Made by a program: the position numbers and the translations under genes. Shown piece by piece: positions 1-50,200 of a stretch of 64,000 bases of DNA (positions are counted from its first letter, which is position 1; each line of letters begins with the position of its first letter). Source of the stretch: Lumbricus rubellus. Taxonomy: Eukaryota > Annelida > Clitellata > Crassiclitellata > Lumbricidae. Where the stretch lies: contig OX243820.1 in NCBI GenBank assembly GCA_945859605.1, forward strand, positions 32,650,328 through 32,714,327. The letters are read 5' to 3'. The notes beneath the pieces are model-generated. The model was not told where the DNA came from. It made no database searches and was given only the letters and a program-made list of their open reading frames with translations.

Positions 1-47
1 GGATATACAATTGTGGATACAATCTAAGTTAATCGAAAGACGACAAC

Positions 48-38467
<38,420 letters not shown>

Positions 38468-40984
38468 GATAGTTGTCGTAGTAACCGGGTTTTTAACTGT
38501 GAAACCGAAATGCTAAGTGTTCATCATCTCTCGCTTTCCTGCGCAGCGTCAAAGAAATTTGCTAATGAATTTGCGTCGGTGCTTCGAAATGGAAGCCAGT
38601 ATAAAATAAGTTGAAGTTTAGGAAAGCTTTTGAGTGGTATTTTTAAGCGGTTTGTGGTCGAGTGGTAATAACTTGGCTTCCTGTTAGGCTTGGACGTACT
38701 CTACCGAGTCTGTAGTGCTTTGGCAGTTTCGTGTGGACTTTGTTCGCATGCTGTCCATTTTGTGTGCCATCCTGCTTAGCATGAAGTAGTGATATGTCCC
38801 CCGCAACTGTTAACGTAACATGCTGTATTGTATTGGTTAAGGTGCCTTGCAAGAGCTGCAGCGTTGCGCTAACTTTTACCCTTTTGTCAATATCCCTTTT
38901 TTTACACGTGGCCTTGTTGACATGCTGTATTATAAAACAGCCTTCCTTATTTATGGCTTCACTTTTAACTGGTTCAGTTTCACAATGTAAAAACCTGTTT
39001 CCATGTTGAATTAAAATCTTTGAAATGGTGCATACGAGTTGGCACAGTGGTCGATAAGGTCCTTGTCTGCCATCCGACAGTTTGCACAGCAGGTTCAGAC
39101 CCAAGTTCAAAATGCAGTTTAATTTGGTTGGCTCTGAACTTCCGAAGATTACCTTCAATTGATGTGAAAAGCAAGTTGTGAATATGAATAGAATTCAATG
39201 ACAATGATGATGACGATGAGGCAAATTTGTCCGTAGCTTTTATAAGATACTTGCTCATCCAACTGGTATGCTTTGATGTTTTCCCCCACTTGAAACGCGT
39301 TTTGCTTTGTTTGAGGAAATTTTAAGTCGAATTCCGCAGAAGTTGTCAGATAAATTCAGATGTAATGGTTGTTGCTGTGATCTGAGTTTTTCTTCAACAG
39401 CCAATAACTGTTGGCTGATGATGTTTTCTTAAGCATTGTGTTTGTAAATTGACTGCTTTGATAATGAATATATTTTGCATTTACCTATCGTGTTGTAACT
39501 TGCAAGCGTTACTTATTGGCTTACCGGTACACTGCAGTGCAGACGTAAATCCATAGTTGTAACATTTTTATGCAGCTCCTCTGCAGACGTGCTCAAAAGT
39601 AACCTACAAAATAAGTTGCTACTCACCCTCAGGCAATGCTCAAAGTGTAGAAAAAGTAGTGCCAGGACGCCCTTAGAGTGTAGAAAAGAAGTGCCAGGAA
39701 GCTCCTTACCTTTTCAGTCTCTTCTGACAAATAAGTGGCAGGACAGCACTCAGATTTGAAAATAAGTGCTAGGAAGTCATCCATGACACTTTAAGCCCTG
39801 CCATCAGGGTTTAAAAACACTGTCCTCAAAAATCTTTGCTTGCATTTCCACCGCTCACCATGCATGGAACTCTATAGCGGCGGTTGGAAACGGAATTGAG
39901 CAGATCCACCGTGGAAGTTCTGATAATTGTAATTGCTAACTAAATAGATGTTTTTAATTCAAAATGATTAGCAAACTTCAGCAGGATATATATTGTACAA
40001 TATCTACTATTATGGCAGAGGATGGCAACTTAATATTTTCAAATGAAAAACTACGACCCGATTACAGAAATGTTTACAACCTAAACAAATCTTTAAAAAA
40101 TGCACATACCGATTGTTTTTTGTAGCGCTATTTTATTTTCCATTCTTTGAAAACAATGTAACGATACATAATATTTTTCATGAAGTTCTGCCTCAATTTC
40201 AACACGGCAAGTTAGTTTTTCTTAGACTTACAATAAACTTCGTTTTATGTCAATGTTCCGCTTCTCGCGCTGTCCGAAATGCAATAACGCAAGCCTAATA
40301 AACGCAATTAAAATGCAATTAACTGCAGTTAGAATCATAGAATCATAAACACAAGAGCAAACAGAAAAAGTTCCAGATTCTGAGCTTACTTCAAACCAGA
40401 TCCTTTATACTTGCGTAAACAAACATTTTAAAATTTCTTGCAGGAGCGGCGCGAACACTAGTAACGTACTCGTTAGAATTTAAGACGTGTCAAAGAACGT
40501 GAGCGTGGCTTAAACGCACTTTAAAACCGAACACGCTAGCGTTTTCCTTAGCACACCGTTTCTCGCTAAACCTAAACTAGTGGTGCAAATCGTGCGTCAA
40601 AGAACCATAGGATCATGCAAACTGTGCCACATCAGACAAAGATGTTTTGAAGCTTGAAGCAAAAGTCTAAAGAGCTACCAGTAAGGTCTAAATGCAATCC
40701 TCCGTTTTTTCACCGCAGGCCGTTTTAACCCTATAACGACCAGCTACATGTTTTCCGTGCATTTTAGTACACGCTGGTCATTAAAGGGTTAAGCCTATAC
40801 ACGACAAAATGTCCCACTTACAGCAAAAGCGATTAGCCGGAGGAGCACACGCACACACACGTAACGTTGACCTAACATGCAAATGCAGTCCATTGAATGC
40901 GTGGCATACACTTATATGAAAGCATACATGGAAAAAGAACGTCTATTGGTCCATCATCACTAGCATGCTCAAGTCATCGTTTCT
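38468..40984. other. Convergent 3' intergenic region
   Basis: Holds both 3' UTRs. Candidate poly(A) signals: ATTAAA at 39010-39015 and AATAAA at 40232-40237 on the + strand for the formin, and AATAAA on the - strand (40137-40132) for WNK. There is a small palindrome at about 40726-40793 (TTAACCCTATAACGACCAGC and complement). No additional gene; frames within are short. Confidence 0.65.
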
Positions 40985-43900
40985 TCACAGCTGCGTGGGA
41001 GGTCGGGCAGTCGTCGGTGCTACCACCGTGGAAGGTGGTGGAACTTGTGGTGGTTGCGCTCCAGAATTAGCAGATGGTGGAATTGTCGAAGTCTCGGGTA
41101 GTGGTGGTGGAAGTGCGGAGTCCTGACTCGTGGCGACGGAGGAGGAGTCAGGCATCCTTGTCTGCAGAGGAGGTCCATTGCTGGTGGACGACGACGTGGT
41201 GGAAGAAGCGAACGGAATGGTGGACGACTGCTGCTGAGGCTGAGCAGCAGACGATATCTGTGGTTGCGGAGGCGCCAGATGCGGATGATGCTGGAGGAAG
41301 AAGAGGTACATGTCGTGCAGGTTCTTTTCAAGGTCCGGTCGCTCCGTCTGCGTCCATGCCATCGGGACCCCGATGCTACCACCGGGCTGGTTCATCAACA
41401 TCGGACTCGACAGTTGTCGCTTTGCGAGTGACGACTGACTTCCTCCTCCAGGAACGGTTCCGGCCGGAGCGGTCTTCGGATATCCGGCGTCGAGCTGCTG
41501 TGCGTATGTCCACGGCACCTGCTGGTGCTGCTGCTGCTGGTGCTGCTGCTGCTGGTGCTGCTGCTGGTGCTGCTGGGCATCGTATTGCAATGGTCTTGAT
41601 GACAATAGCTCTTGCTGTCGTTGTTGATCAACTGTCACGGTCTGTTGGTTTGTAGCGAACGGCTGGCCTGCTCCTGTCGCCGCTGACAACAAAGAGGTTT
41701 TCTGTGAAGAAAGGTGGATCTGGGAAAGCTGCTGGTTCAGCAGATGCGCCTGGATCTCCACCGGGAGCTGGTTGTACATTGATATCTGCAACATCGGAGG
41801 CAGCTGGAGCTGGTTCGGGAGTGGCGTGGAAAACTGCGAGAACACGGGCAGTTGGGCTTGCGGCGCTTGCATCTGGGCTTGCGGCGCTTGCATCTGGGCT
41901 TGCGGCGCTTGCATCTGGGCTTGCGGCGCTTGTATCTGGGCTTGCGGCGCTTGTATCTGGGCTTGCGGCGTTGGTAGCTGCTGGGCTTGCGGTGCCTGAA
42001 CGCTCGGAGCTGGCATCTGGGCTTGCATCATTAGCTGGGTCTGTGTCGATGGTTGGGTAAGGGGAGGCGACGCGTGACTTTGCATTGGGACATTAGATTG
42101 ACGCTGATTCTGAATATGCTGCTGGGTTTGCGCGTCTAACTGGATTTTTACCGGCGATTGATTCTGTGCGGGTTGGTGGTCGGACAGCTGAGCAGTGTCT
42201 GTTGTCATCGGTGTTTGGGTTTGGGTTGGCAGCGAGGTTTGTGCACCGGTTTGGGTTTGCATGGAAAACTGCGTTTGTCCCAACAACTGTGTTTGTGCAG
42301 GGAATTGGGTTTGGGTTTGCTGGGCTACATGGGTTTGTCCGGTTAATTGGAGTGGTGCTGGAAATGGAGTTTGCTTTTGTGCGGGAGGCATCTGAAGTTG
42401 GGATAGCATGTTCGCTGGAAGCGTAGGCATCTGAGTCAGCTGGGCAAGTAAGCGAAGCGTGGCTTCTAGCGAAGCCAGGTCTTGCGGCCACGGCGGCTGG
42501 CTTGGAGTCTCTTTAATCATGACGTGTGGTGGGAGAGGAGCGTGTGTCGACTGAATGGACAGATCGTCCTGTCTCTGAATCTGGCCTTGGACCCCGAGGT
42601 CCTGTGACATCTGGGTCTGGATTGTTGGCATTTGGCTACTTTCTGGCAAGTGGGCCACCGATGTCGGCTGCGTCTGCGGCTGCTTTGGCAATTGCAGTTC
42701 GTGCGGCAGTTGGGTTTGTCCGTCAGATGAGACTTGCGGCGACAGAACCTGCGGCTGGATCTGGGTCTGGCCGACAATCTGAACTTGCGTCAGCATCTTT
42801 GCCGGCGATGTTGGCAATTTCACATCTGACGGCTGCTGCTGCGGCAGCTGGGCAGGAGCCTGCATCTGGGCAGCAGGCGGCTTCGTGGAAGAATGATGGA
42901 CGAGTTGGGCAGCAGCTTGCTGCGGTGATGCGGACTGGAACAGCATCTGCAGCTGTGGGGTTAATTGCGATTGGGCAAGAGAAGCAGGAAGCATTTGGGT
43001 GAACTGGAGACCGGAGGATGTCAGCTGTTTGTGAGGAGGAGGAATGTCTGTTCCATATTCGTGAACCGGAACACACGGCAGACCATTTTGCTGCAAAGGG
43101 ACCATTTCGCCGATCTGCGACGACGACGATGGTGCCATTGCAGCTGACAGGTCGGAGGAAAGGGTCGAGTTTCCGTGTGGGTCAGGAGTCACGACTTCCG
43201 CAGCAGAGTCCGAAAGTGTTTTTCGCATCGTCTGTTCACCGGTCGCTTGCTGCTGCATCGTGGCACGCGCGTCTTGATGGAACGCCGAGACGGTCTGTGT
43301 CGTCTGCAGGACGGTCTGCATCGTCTTCTCCTGAACGAGAAACTCCTTCTTCGTCTCTCTCGTCTGGTTGATCTGCTGGATCAGATAGAGCGCGGTCGCC
43401 AGATGCGGAATGTTCGTCGTCTCCCTCAGCAGCTGCAACGACGATGCCGCCTGCTCCACGGCAGCCGAAGCGTCCTTCCCCTTGTTGCCTCCTTCGCCGC
43501 CGCTGCTCTGCGCAAGGTTCTGCAGCGCGCTGGCGATCGCAACGACATGCGGATTCTGCTCCAGCTCCATCAACGCGTACTGTTGCCACGACGACACGGT
43601 GGTCCTTTCAGACGCGCTCCCTTGAGTCTCCGATTGCTGCGGTAGATTCTCGGCGCTTTCCAATTGCGCACCATCTTCCGCGACCGACGAAAACCGATGC
43701 AAGTGGGAACGCAAGACGCCGGCACCGCCGCAAGATTCGGTCGTTTCTTGCGCTGCGTCGACCGACTGCTTCCGCCTGAGGTGGAGCAGGGAGTGCGGGG
43801 ACACGAGGTCCGGGTGGCTGGTGGCGTGCAGCGTCTCGCTTAGACTGTGGCATCTCTTCAGCTGGGCGGAGTTCGCATCTCCTTCGTCCGTACCCGATGA

Positions 43901-44284
43901 TGATTCGTCCACCACCATCTGGGTCTGATCCATCACCGTTCGAACCTGAATAGTCGACAGTTCAGACGTCAACCCGATCTTGTAGTCGACCGCAGTGGCG
44001 CAGTAGAAATGATTTTGTTCGGTGTTGTTGTCGTCGTAGGGTATGGTCTCCGTTGAAACCTCTTGTCGACCGACAAAGGTCGAAGTGAAATTCGGAGGAA
44101 GGTCGTTTCCTCTTTCCGTGCGTGCAACTTGAAGGTCGGCTGACGATGAAGACGTTGCTGGCATCGCGTCGTAAACGTTGGGAGTTTGATCGGAAGAGGG
44201 CTGCAGAGATTGTTGTTGTTGCCCCTCTGTTGAAATAGTCGCATGGTGTATGGATGGTGGTGCGTCACTGGTCATTATAGAAAC
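40985..44284 (-). CDS. WNK: WNK last exon, 3.3 kb, Gln/Pro-rich C-terminus
   Basis: Acceptor [25 protein letters not shown] at the start; open for 1,099 codons to TGA. Contains Ser-rich [20 protein letters not shown], a helix [18 protein letters not shown], very Gln-rich sequence, seven-residue QAPQAQM repeats (DNA 41855-41985), a His/Gln run, and near the C-terminus [26 protein letters not shown] occurs but is not a proper RFxV motif. Numerous antisense and shifted frames in this exon are shadows. Confidence 0.92.
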   Translation of the reverse strand, partial: VSIMTSDAPPSIHHATISTEGQQQQSLQPSSDQTPNVYDAMPATSSSSADLQVARTERGNDLPPNFTSTFVGRQEVSTETIPYDDNNTEQNHFYCATAVDYKIGLTSELSTIQVRTVMDQTQMVVDESSSGTDEGDANSAQLKRCHSLSETLHATSHPDLVSPHSLLHLRRKQSVDAAQETTESCGGAGVLRSHLHRFSSVAEDGAQLESAENLPQQSETQGSASERTTVSSWQQYALMELEQNPHVVAIASALQNLAQSSGGEGGNKGKDASAAVEQAASSLQLLRETTNIPHLATALYLIQQINQTRETKKEFLVQEKTMQTVLQTTQTVSAFHQDARATMQQQATGEQTMRKTLSDSAAEVVTPDPHGNSTLSSDLSAAMAPSSSSQIGEMVPLQQNGLPCVPVHEYGTDIPPPHKQLTSSGLQFTQMLPASLAQSQLTPQLQMLFQSASPQQAAAQLVHHSSTKPPAAQMQAPAQLPQQQPSDVKLPTSPAKMLTQVQIVGQTQIQPQVLSPQVSSDGQTQLPHELQLPKQPQTQPTSVAHLPESSQMPTIQTQMSQDLGVQGQIQRQDDLSIQSTHAPLPPHVMIKETPSQPPWPQDLASLEATLRLLAQLTQMPTLPANMLSQLQMPPAQKQTPFPAPLQLTGQTHVAQQTQTQFPAQTQLLGQTQFSMQTQTGAQTSLPTQTQTPMTTDTAQLSDHQPAQNQSPVKIQLDAQTQQHIQNQRQSNVPMQSHASPPLTQPSTQTQLMMQAQMPAPSVQAPQAQQLPTPQAQIQAPQAQIQAPQAQMQAPQAQMQAPQAQMQAPQAQLPVFSQFSTPLPNQLQLPPMLQISMYNQLPVEIQAHLLNQQLSQIHLSSQKTSLLSAATGAGQPFATNQQTVTVDQQRQQELLSSRPLQYDAQQHQQQHQQQQHQQQQHQQVPWTYAQQLDAGYPKTAPAGTVPGGGSQSSLAKRQLSSPMLMNQPGGSIGVPMAWTQTERPDLEKNLHDMYLFFLQHHPHLAPPQPQISSAAQPQQQSSTIPFASSTTSSSTSNGPPLQTRMPDSSSVATSQDSALPPPLPETSTIPPSANSGAQPPQVPPPSTVVAPTTARPPTQL

Positions 44285-47200
44285 CTTAAAAGAAAATGTA
44301 AAGCAGCTTGAAATTAATTTGAAATTGAATTAGCCTCAAACACAACAGGACCAAAAAATTTATATGCTCTCAGCCTTAATGAAATTCTGCATTTTGCAAA
44401 ACACAATTAATATTTCCTATATAAATCGGTCCGAAGAAAATGCATGTGATCCATCGCTTTAGCATTCTAAATTATTTGCCACTGCAAGTTGGACCGACGA
44501 AAAGAATTCTTGCTAAATAGAAGTCGGATTGAGGAAACAATCTTTCCTTAGAATTGGGATTGATGGAAAAGATTCTAGCTGAAATTGGAGCTGGATTGAT
44601 GAACAATAATCATTATTTAAATAGAAGTTGGATTGATGAAAAATAGTTGTTGCTGAGCTAAAAAGCTGGATTGATTAAATGAATTCTTGTCGTAATGAAT
44701 TCTTGCCTAAATGAAAGCTTGATTGATACCAAAGTGGAAGTAGGATTGCTGAAAAATAATTATGCTATGTAAACTCACCGAACTCCTAACTTCCGATGTT
44801 CCAGTCTCCGAAGTATTCGACGTTTGCGACTGATACATGATACCATTCTTCATCTCATCACCAGCCTCTTGTCCCATCGCGGTCGACTCCTGGCTGCCAG
44901 GAAAGCAAAACATCTGGTGAGAAGAAGAAGTAGCAGCAGCAGCATGCTGACTCATATCTTGCATCGCCTGCAGCCCATACAACATCGACGTTCTATGCCA
45001 ATCTGCCATCGGCGTCCCAAACAACGCGTTCTGCTGCGCCAGAAACTGCTGTTGGTTCATGGCGGCGTAGGATGACGACTGGTTCATTCCTGGACTGCCA
45101 CCGGAAAACATATGCTGCATGTACATGTCGTGGTGGTACGCCTGTTGTTGGCCTTGGAACGCCTGTTGACCCTGGTAGGCCTGTTGGCCTTGAATCGCCT
45201 GTTGACCCTGGTACGCCTGTTGGCCTTGAATCGCCTGTTGACCCTGGTACGCCTGTTGGCCTTGAATTGCGGACAGCAGGAGCACGTCGACCGGGTTGAG
45301 CGACGCCAACGTCTGCGACTGCAACGCGCTCAGGTACATGTACATCTGTCGCGGGTCGAGAACAGGCGGCAGCTGCTGCTGCTGCTGCTGCTGGCTGATG
45401 GAATGAAGCGCCGGAATGTTGGGCACCCCCGCCGCTGACGAAAATCCTTTGGTGGCATCGGTTGCGGAGGCAGACGGCGGCTGAACCGTCTGCAGGTTCG
45501 TCTGCGTTCTCAGTTCCACCTGGAGAAGCATTCCAGGCTGTCCTGGCGTCTCCGCATTCCCAGGATGCATCACTCCCATCGCTGGCATTGACTCCATCAT
45601 CTGCTGCACCGTAGACGACATTATAGATCCATCGGATGGTTGTGGATAGGACGGCCAGACCGGTGGAAAACCTGTCGCGAAAGAACCAACGTCGGCCGGC
45701 GTCGGTTCTCTTCCGTCCGCCACTTCCAGTTGGAGGTCGGGCTTGACCTTCTTCGAGGCGGTCAGCTGACCCAACTTCATCTTCAATTGTTCAAAGTCGA
45801 GCGCCGGACATTGTCTCCGTCGACTGACGCTGCCGTCCTGCGACGTCAACGTCAGGTCGTTGGCAGCCTCCGACACCGCGTCCGCTTTCTTGTCGGAAAC
45901 AATCGGCTGACCAGACGTTATGGTCAGTTCGGCGGTCAAGTTGCTGTCGAATATGGCGCTGTTTGCCATGGCTGACCTCTCCGCAACTCCGTCTGGAACG
46001 CTGGAGTTGGTCAACGTCGATTTAGCGCATCCCTCGATTGCATCGGGTGTTGATCCCACATCAAGACAAACGTCGAGAGCTGTTGCCACCAGCTGAAGAG
46101 AAAGAAAAACTAAAATAAATATCTAGTAATTACAGATAAATGTAACTAAAAATAAATTACATATATATCAGCGTTTTACTGTTATAACCATTCTGCATAC
46201 TTTGCCACCCTTACTTTAGTGCATTCCTTCATCAGATCTCGCGTCACCCATTGATCATCGCTCTACTCTGGCTCTCCATCAGGCTAAACAGCATGAGCGA
46301 ACCGAGCTCCACTCACTGCAGTACACCACGTAGAAAAAATCACAAGTCTGGTCACATCTCCAAGTAGAAACTGAAAGTCCTTCACTGACAACCTCTGAGT
46401 AGTTTCCTTGAAGAGGTGCTATATAAATACTTGAATGAATGAATGAATGAACCTATTTGCCAAAGCCTGGTCTGGCACTATCACCAGGAAGGACCTCGCG
46501 ACACCTCCCGAACTGTTGTCAGCTTCACAAACTGTTGAAAATCGCGCTTCTCCCTTGACCTGGGCCAGGAGCGCATCTGAGTAGCAATCTCAAATGACTT
46601 ACTTACTTAGACTTATTGGTAAACTCCACCACTGCTTGCCAGTCCCAAGTCTCGATAAAAGAGGAGGGCGATCCTAATGATCACTGCTTGACTCGATCTT
46701 GAATGGGCGCTAAACAAATTCCGATCGATCGATCGATCGATAACTTAAAGCGTTTAAAAATACTTAACTCGCTCGACAGAACTTCTATCGACGATCGTCT
46801 CGACTCGTCGGGGCTGCTCAGCGGCGTGAAGTATTCCGCATCGCTGCACAGATCCGCTCCACCGGGCGGCGAATCGTCGTCCGGGTTCTTCTCACCCGCC
46901 TCCGACTGCAACTTGAGGAACTCCTTCACAGACATCGGTCGAGTGACCGGGACCCCGAGGGTGCCCTCAGTGTCGGCCACAGCAGATGCGGGTTCTGGCT
47001 GGACGCAGGTCTCTGTAGTGCTGGCCACGCCGTTGACCATCGTCTTGAGGGCGGACGCAGCGTCTGGACTTCCTCTGACGAGATTTATCAGCCGTACGAT
47101 CTGCTCGATGAAGTCGTTGACTTGATCGTGCGTCAGAAATTCACTCTGCAACTAGAAGAAGAAGGGGAGAAACTAGGGTAGAGACAGATTCGGGAAAGAA

Positions 47201-50200
47201 AAACGTCCAACAACCATCTTCATAGAAAACGCAGGCACCCATATAGGATACCTATTCATATTCAGCAATAACATTGTTTACTATTGTTTGTATGTGCACT
47301 TGTTATAGCGCCCCTTCAAGCTCTCTACTCAGAGGCGTTCCATTATGGTGGTTCACCCTTGTTACCCTCTTAGTAAACCTATATTCTGAATTGTAGGACT
47401 GGTATTCATATAGAACTTGGGAGTAAGTTTTGCAAAATACTATAATTTTCTGTACAATTTCATAATTTGTAGCTAGGCCTTCAACCTAAACAACTGAGAG
47501 ACCCATCAATGTACGCATTGCATACTGGAAATCTGGGCCCGGCCATGTTCAAGCTGTTGTTTTGTAGGGCTCCATTTGCACTTAATGAACGCTCGTTTGA
47601 TAAGTAAAATCGAAATGATTTCAAGTTAAAGATAAACATATTATCTATTAACCCAAAACACAACAAAGCAGTTTTACAAATTCTTTAGTAGAAGTCCAGC
47701 CTGCATGCCTTCTTACCAGGGAACATACATTAACTTACATTAGCATAACATTTAGTGGTGTAATGATACCTTGGAGCCGGAAGGTTCGAGGTTCGAATCC
47801 ACCTCGCCGCGCCAAAACCTTGGGCAAGTGCTTCACTCACAAAATTTGCTCAGTGCTTCGGCGTGAAACTCCGATGCAGTGTCCACTGCATTCGGGAGCG
47901 CCTCTGAGTAGAGAGAGCCTGAAGGCGCGCTATAACAAGTGCACATATAAACAAATACAAACAAACAAACTCACCCCACCCCCGGACAAAAAAACCGGGA
48001 CAGCAGGGGTTCAATGTTGTACACCCGTTCTCTTACCAGGCTGTTGGCGATGTCATCAGGATGGTCGTCGTTTTGACTGAACTTGAAAGAGACGGTTGAC
48101 TGTTTACTTGTTTCCAGTTGACATTCCATCACTTCTCCTTCGATTCCAACGATCGTCAATCGTGGCATCTGATGTTCTCCTTTACGTCGACGCGATCTCG
48201 ACTTCTCACGGCGTCTCGACGTCTCTCCCCGGCCGTGGTGACTGCAAGTGGGTTTTAAGAAGACATTGCTTATCCATGGGTGCACAGAGATAATTTTTCA
48301 GGAGGGGGGGCAAAACATAATGGCCATGGTTAAATTTTTAGCACGAACATTCACACAAAAAAGGAAATTAAGAACAAGGACATTTTTCGTTGAACTTTCC
48401 AAGTGTAAATTTTTCTGCTACCTGATTGGTTGATGTCTGACTCGAATTGTATCGTTTGGAAGGCGGATAAATCTATGCTAATTGAACGTTATACACAAGA
48501 CCGATTGGATTGCTAACTCGAATAGATTTCTATACAAAACTAACAACAAGCTTCAACTAGCAAAGCTGCAAACGATTTTTAATGCAAGGTCCCGGTTTTG
48601 GATTGACCTTGGCAAGGCCCTACTAGCCGGGGTTGAATAGGGCTATTATACCGGTTGAATAGGGCTGAACGACGTTACCCACAGTGGCAGTCTGGAGATC
48701 TCCCCAAGCTCTGTAAACTAATTGAAATTGGGCAAAGAAACATGTGGACCATATTTCTCAGTTCTTTTATTCTTTAGACGGGCGGGGGGGAGGGTGTGCA
48801 ATACAAGGCGCAGCGACTGACTTGAGGTGTATATTGAAGCTCGTCTCAAATGGATTGCAGTCCTTGTGTAAACAACATCAACCATATTGACGAAGTGAAT
48901 TACTCAATTAGCATATTAAAGAAGTTTCAATAATTCATTTACATACAATTAAGTGTCCAGTTAATATCTCTTATTGTTTAATATGTTTATGGGTGTGCGC
49001 AGATTTATATCAAATAGCAAAGGCACAACAAGTCGTATATACCTGACGTTGTCAACCTATTTCAAATCAACAACCATTAGTTATGGGCATTTACATATTT
49101 GCATAAAATTAATTAACCTTAAAGACTGTTACCAACAGTCTACAGCAAATAATTTATAATTGTTTATCAAGGTAGGAGCCCTGAATTATGGTTATAAGTA
49201 ACGAGTTATGGGTATATTGCAGGTGTAAATATTATCAGTAAACAAGGTAAGATATTGATGCCACAAACTACGAAATCATTCACAAAGGTCAAACGAGTGC
49301 CTTTCTTTGGTCTTGATTTGTGATTTATCGGTGACGTAAGTATACCCTGCAATATATATATATATATGCACAGTCTGTGAATTACGGATTTCAATGAACT
49401 TGAAAGGAAGACAATGTCAATTGTCTTGGATTCATGCAAACAAGTTCCTACCTGCAGAAATTTCACATAATGTTTCCAGCATGGAAACTCCCTATAAGCC
49501 TTCACCCCTCCTTACAACTAGTTCAAAAGGGTATATAATTATTTAACCAAGACACGCGCATAACATGCCATGGTACTCTGGATGAGGTGAGACTTAAAAT
49601 TTAACAGCAAACCAACCTGCTGTGCGATACTTTGCTTGTTTCTGGAGTACTCGTCAGAGAAGTACCACTTGAAACTCCGACTGCCTGCATCGGTTCGGCC
49701 AAAGAACTGGAACTGGGGTCAACGTGAAGGTCATCCGATCCCCCTCCACCTTCAGCCACCTGTCAATCACACCATAGACCTGTCAATCACACGCTTGAAT
49801 AGTTGGCATAATTTACGGTTAATGCCTGAACAACTTAACTGTTATTGCAGACGTAGGGTCACTGTCTGTTCATCACTCTGTCTATCTATCTGTCAGTCTG
49901 TTGGGTTGTATGCAAATATTGAGTATCTGTCTATCTGCCAGTCTGTTGGGTTGTCTGTCTGTCTGTTCTTTGGTCAGTATGACTGTCCACTCTCCTCTCA
50001 CTCTAAATATGCTAAGCCCCAGAAGCTACTCGTTTTCAACAATGCGTACAATGCCGTACATGATACACAAATATCTTAAGAATTTTTGACCGTTTTATTA
50101 TCCCATATGAACAACTTCCCTGTTTATGTCCAAAACACCCTAACCCCTCCCCATGCCTGGCAACCAATACAGAAATCGTTCTCCCCAATTTCCCCCAACC

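Noticed and set aside
38643..39258. Minus-strand frames of 171 and 92 codons in the formin 3' UTR
   Set aside because: No recognisable domain, start or splice evidence; chance frames in the convergent 3' region.
41020..43853. Numerous antisense and shifted frames of 60-190 codons
   Set aside because: Shadows of the long WNK last exon; compositionally derived, without homology.
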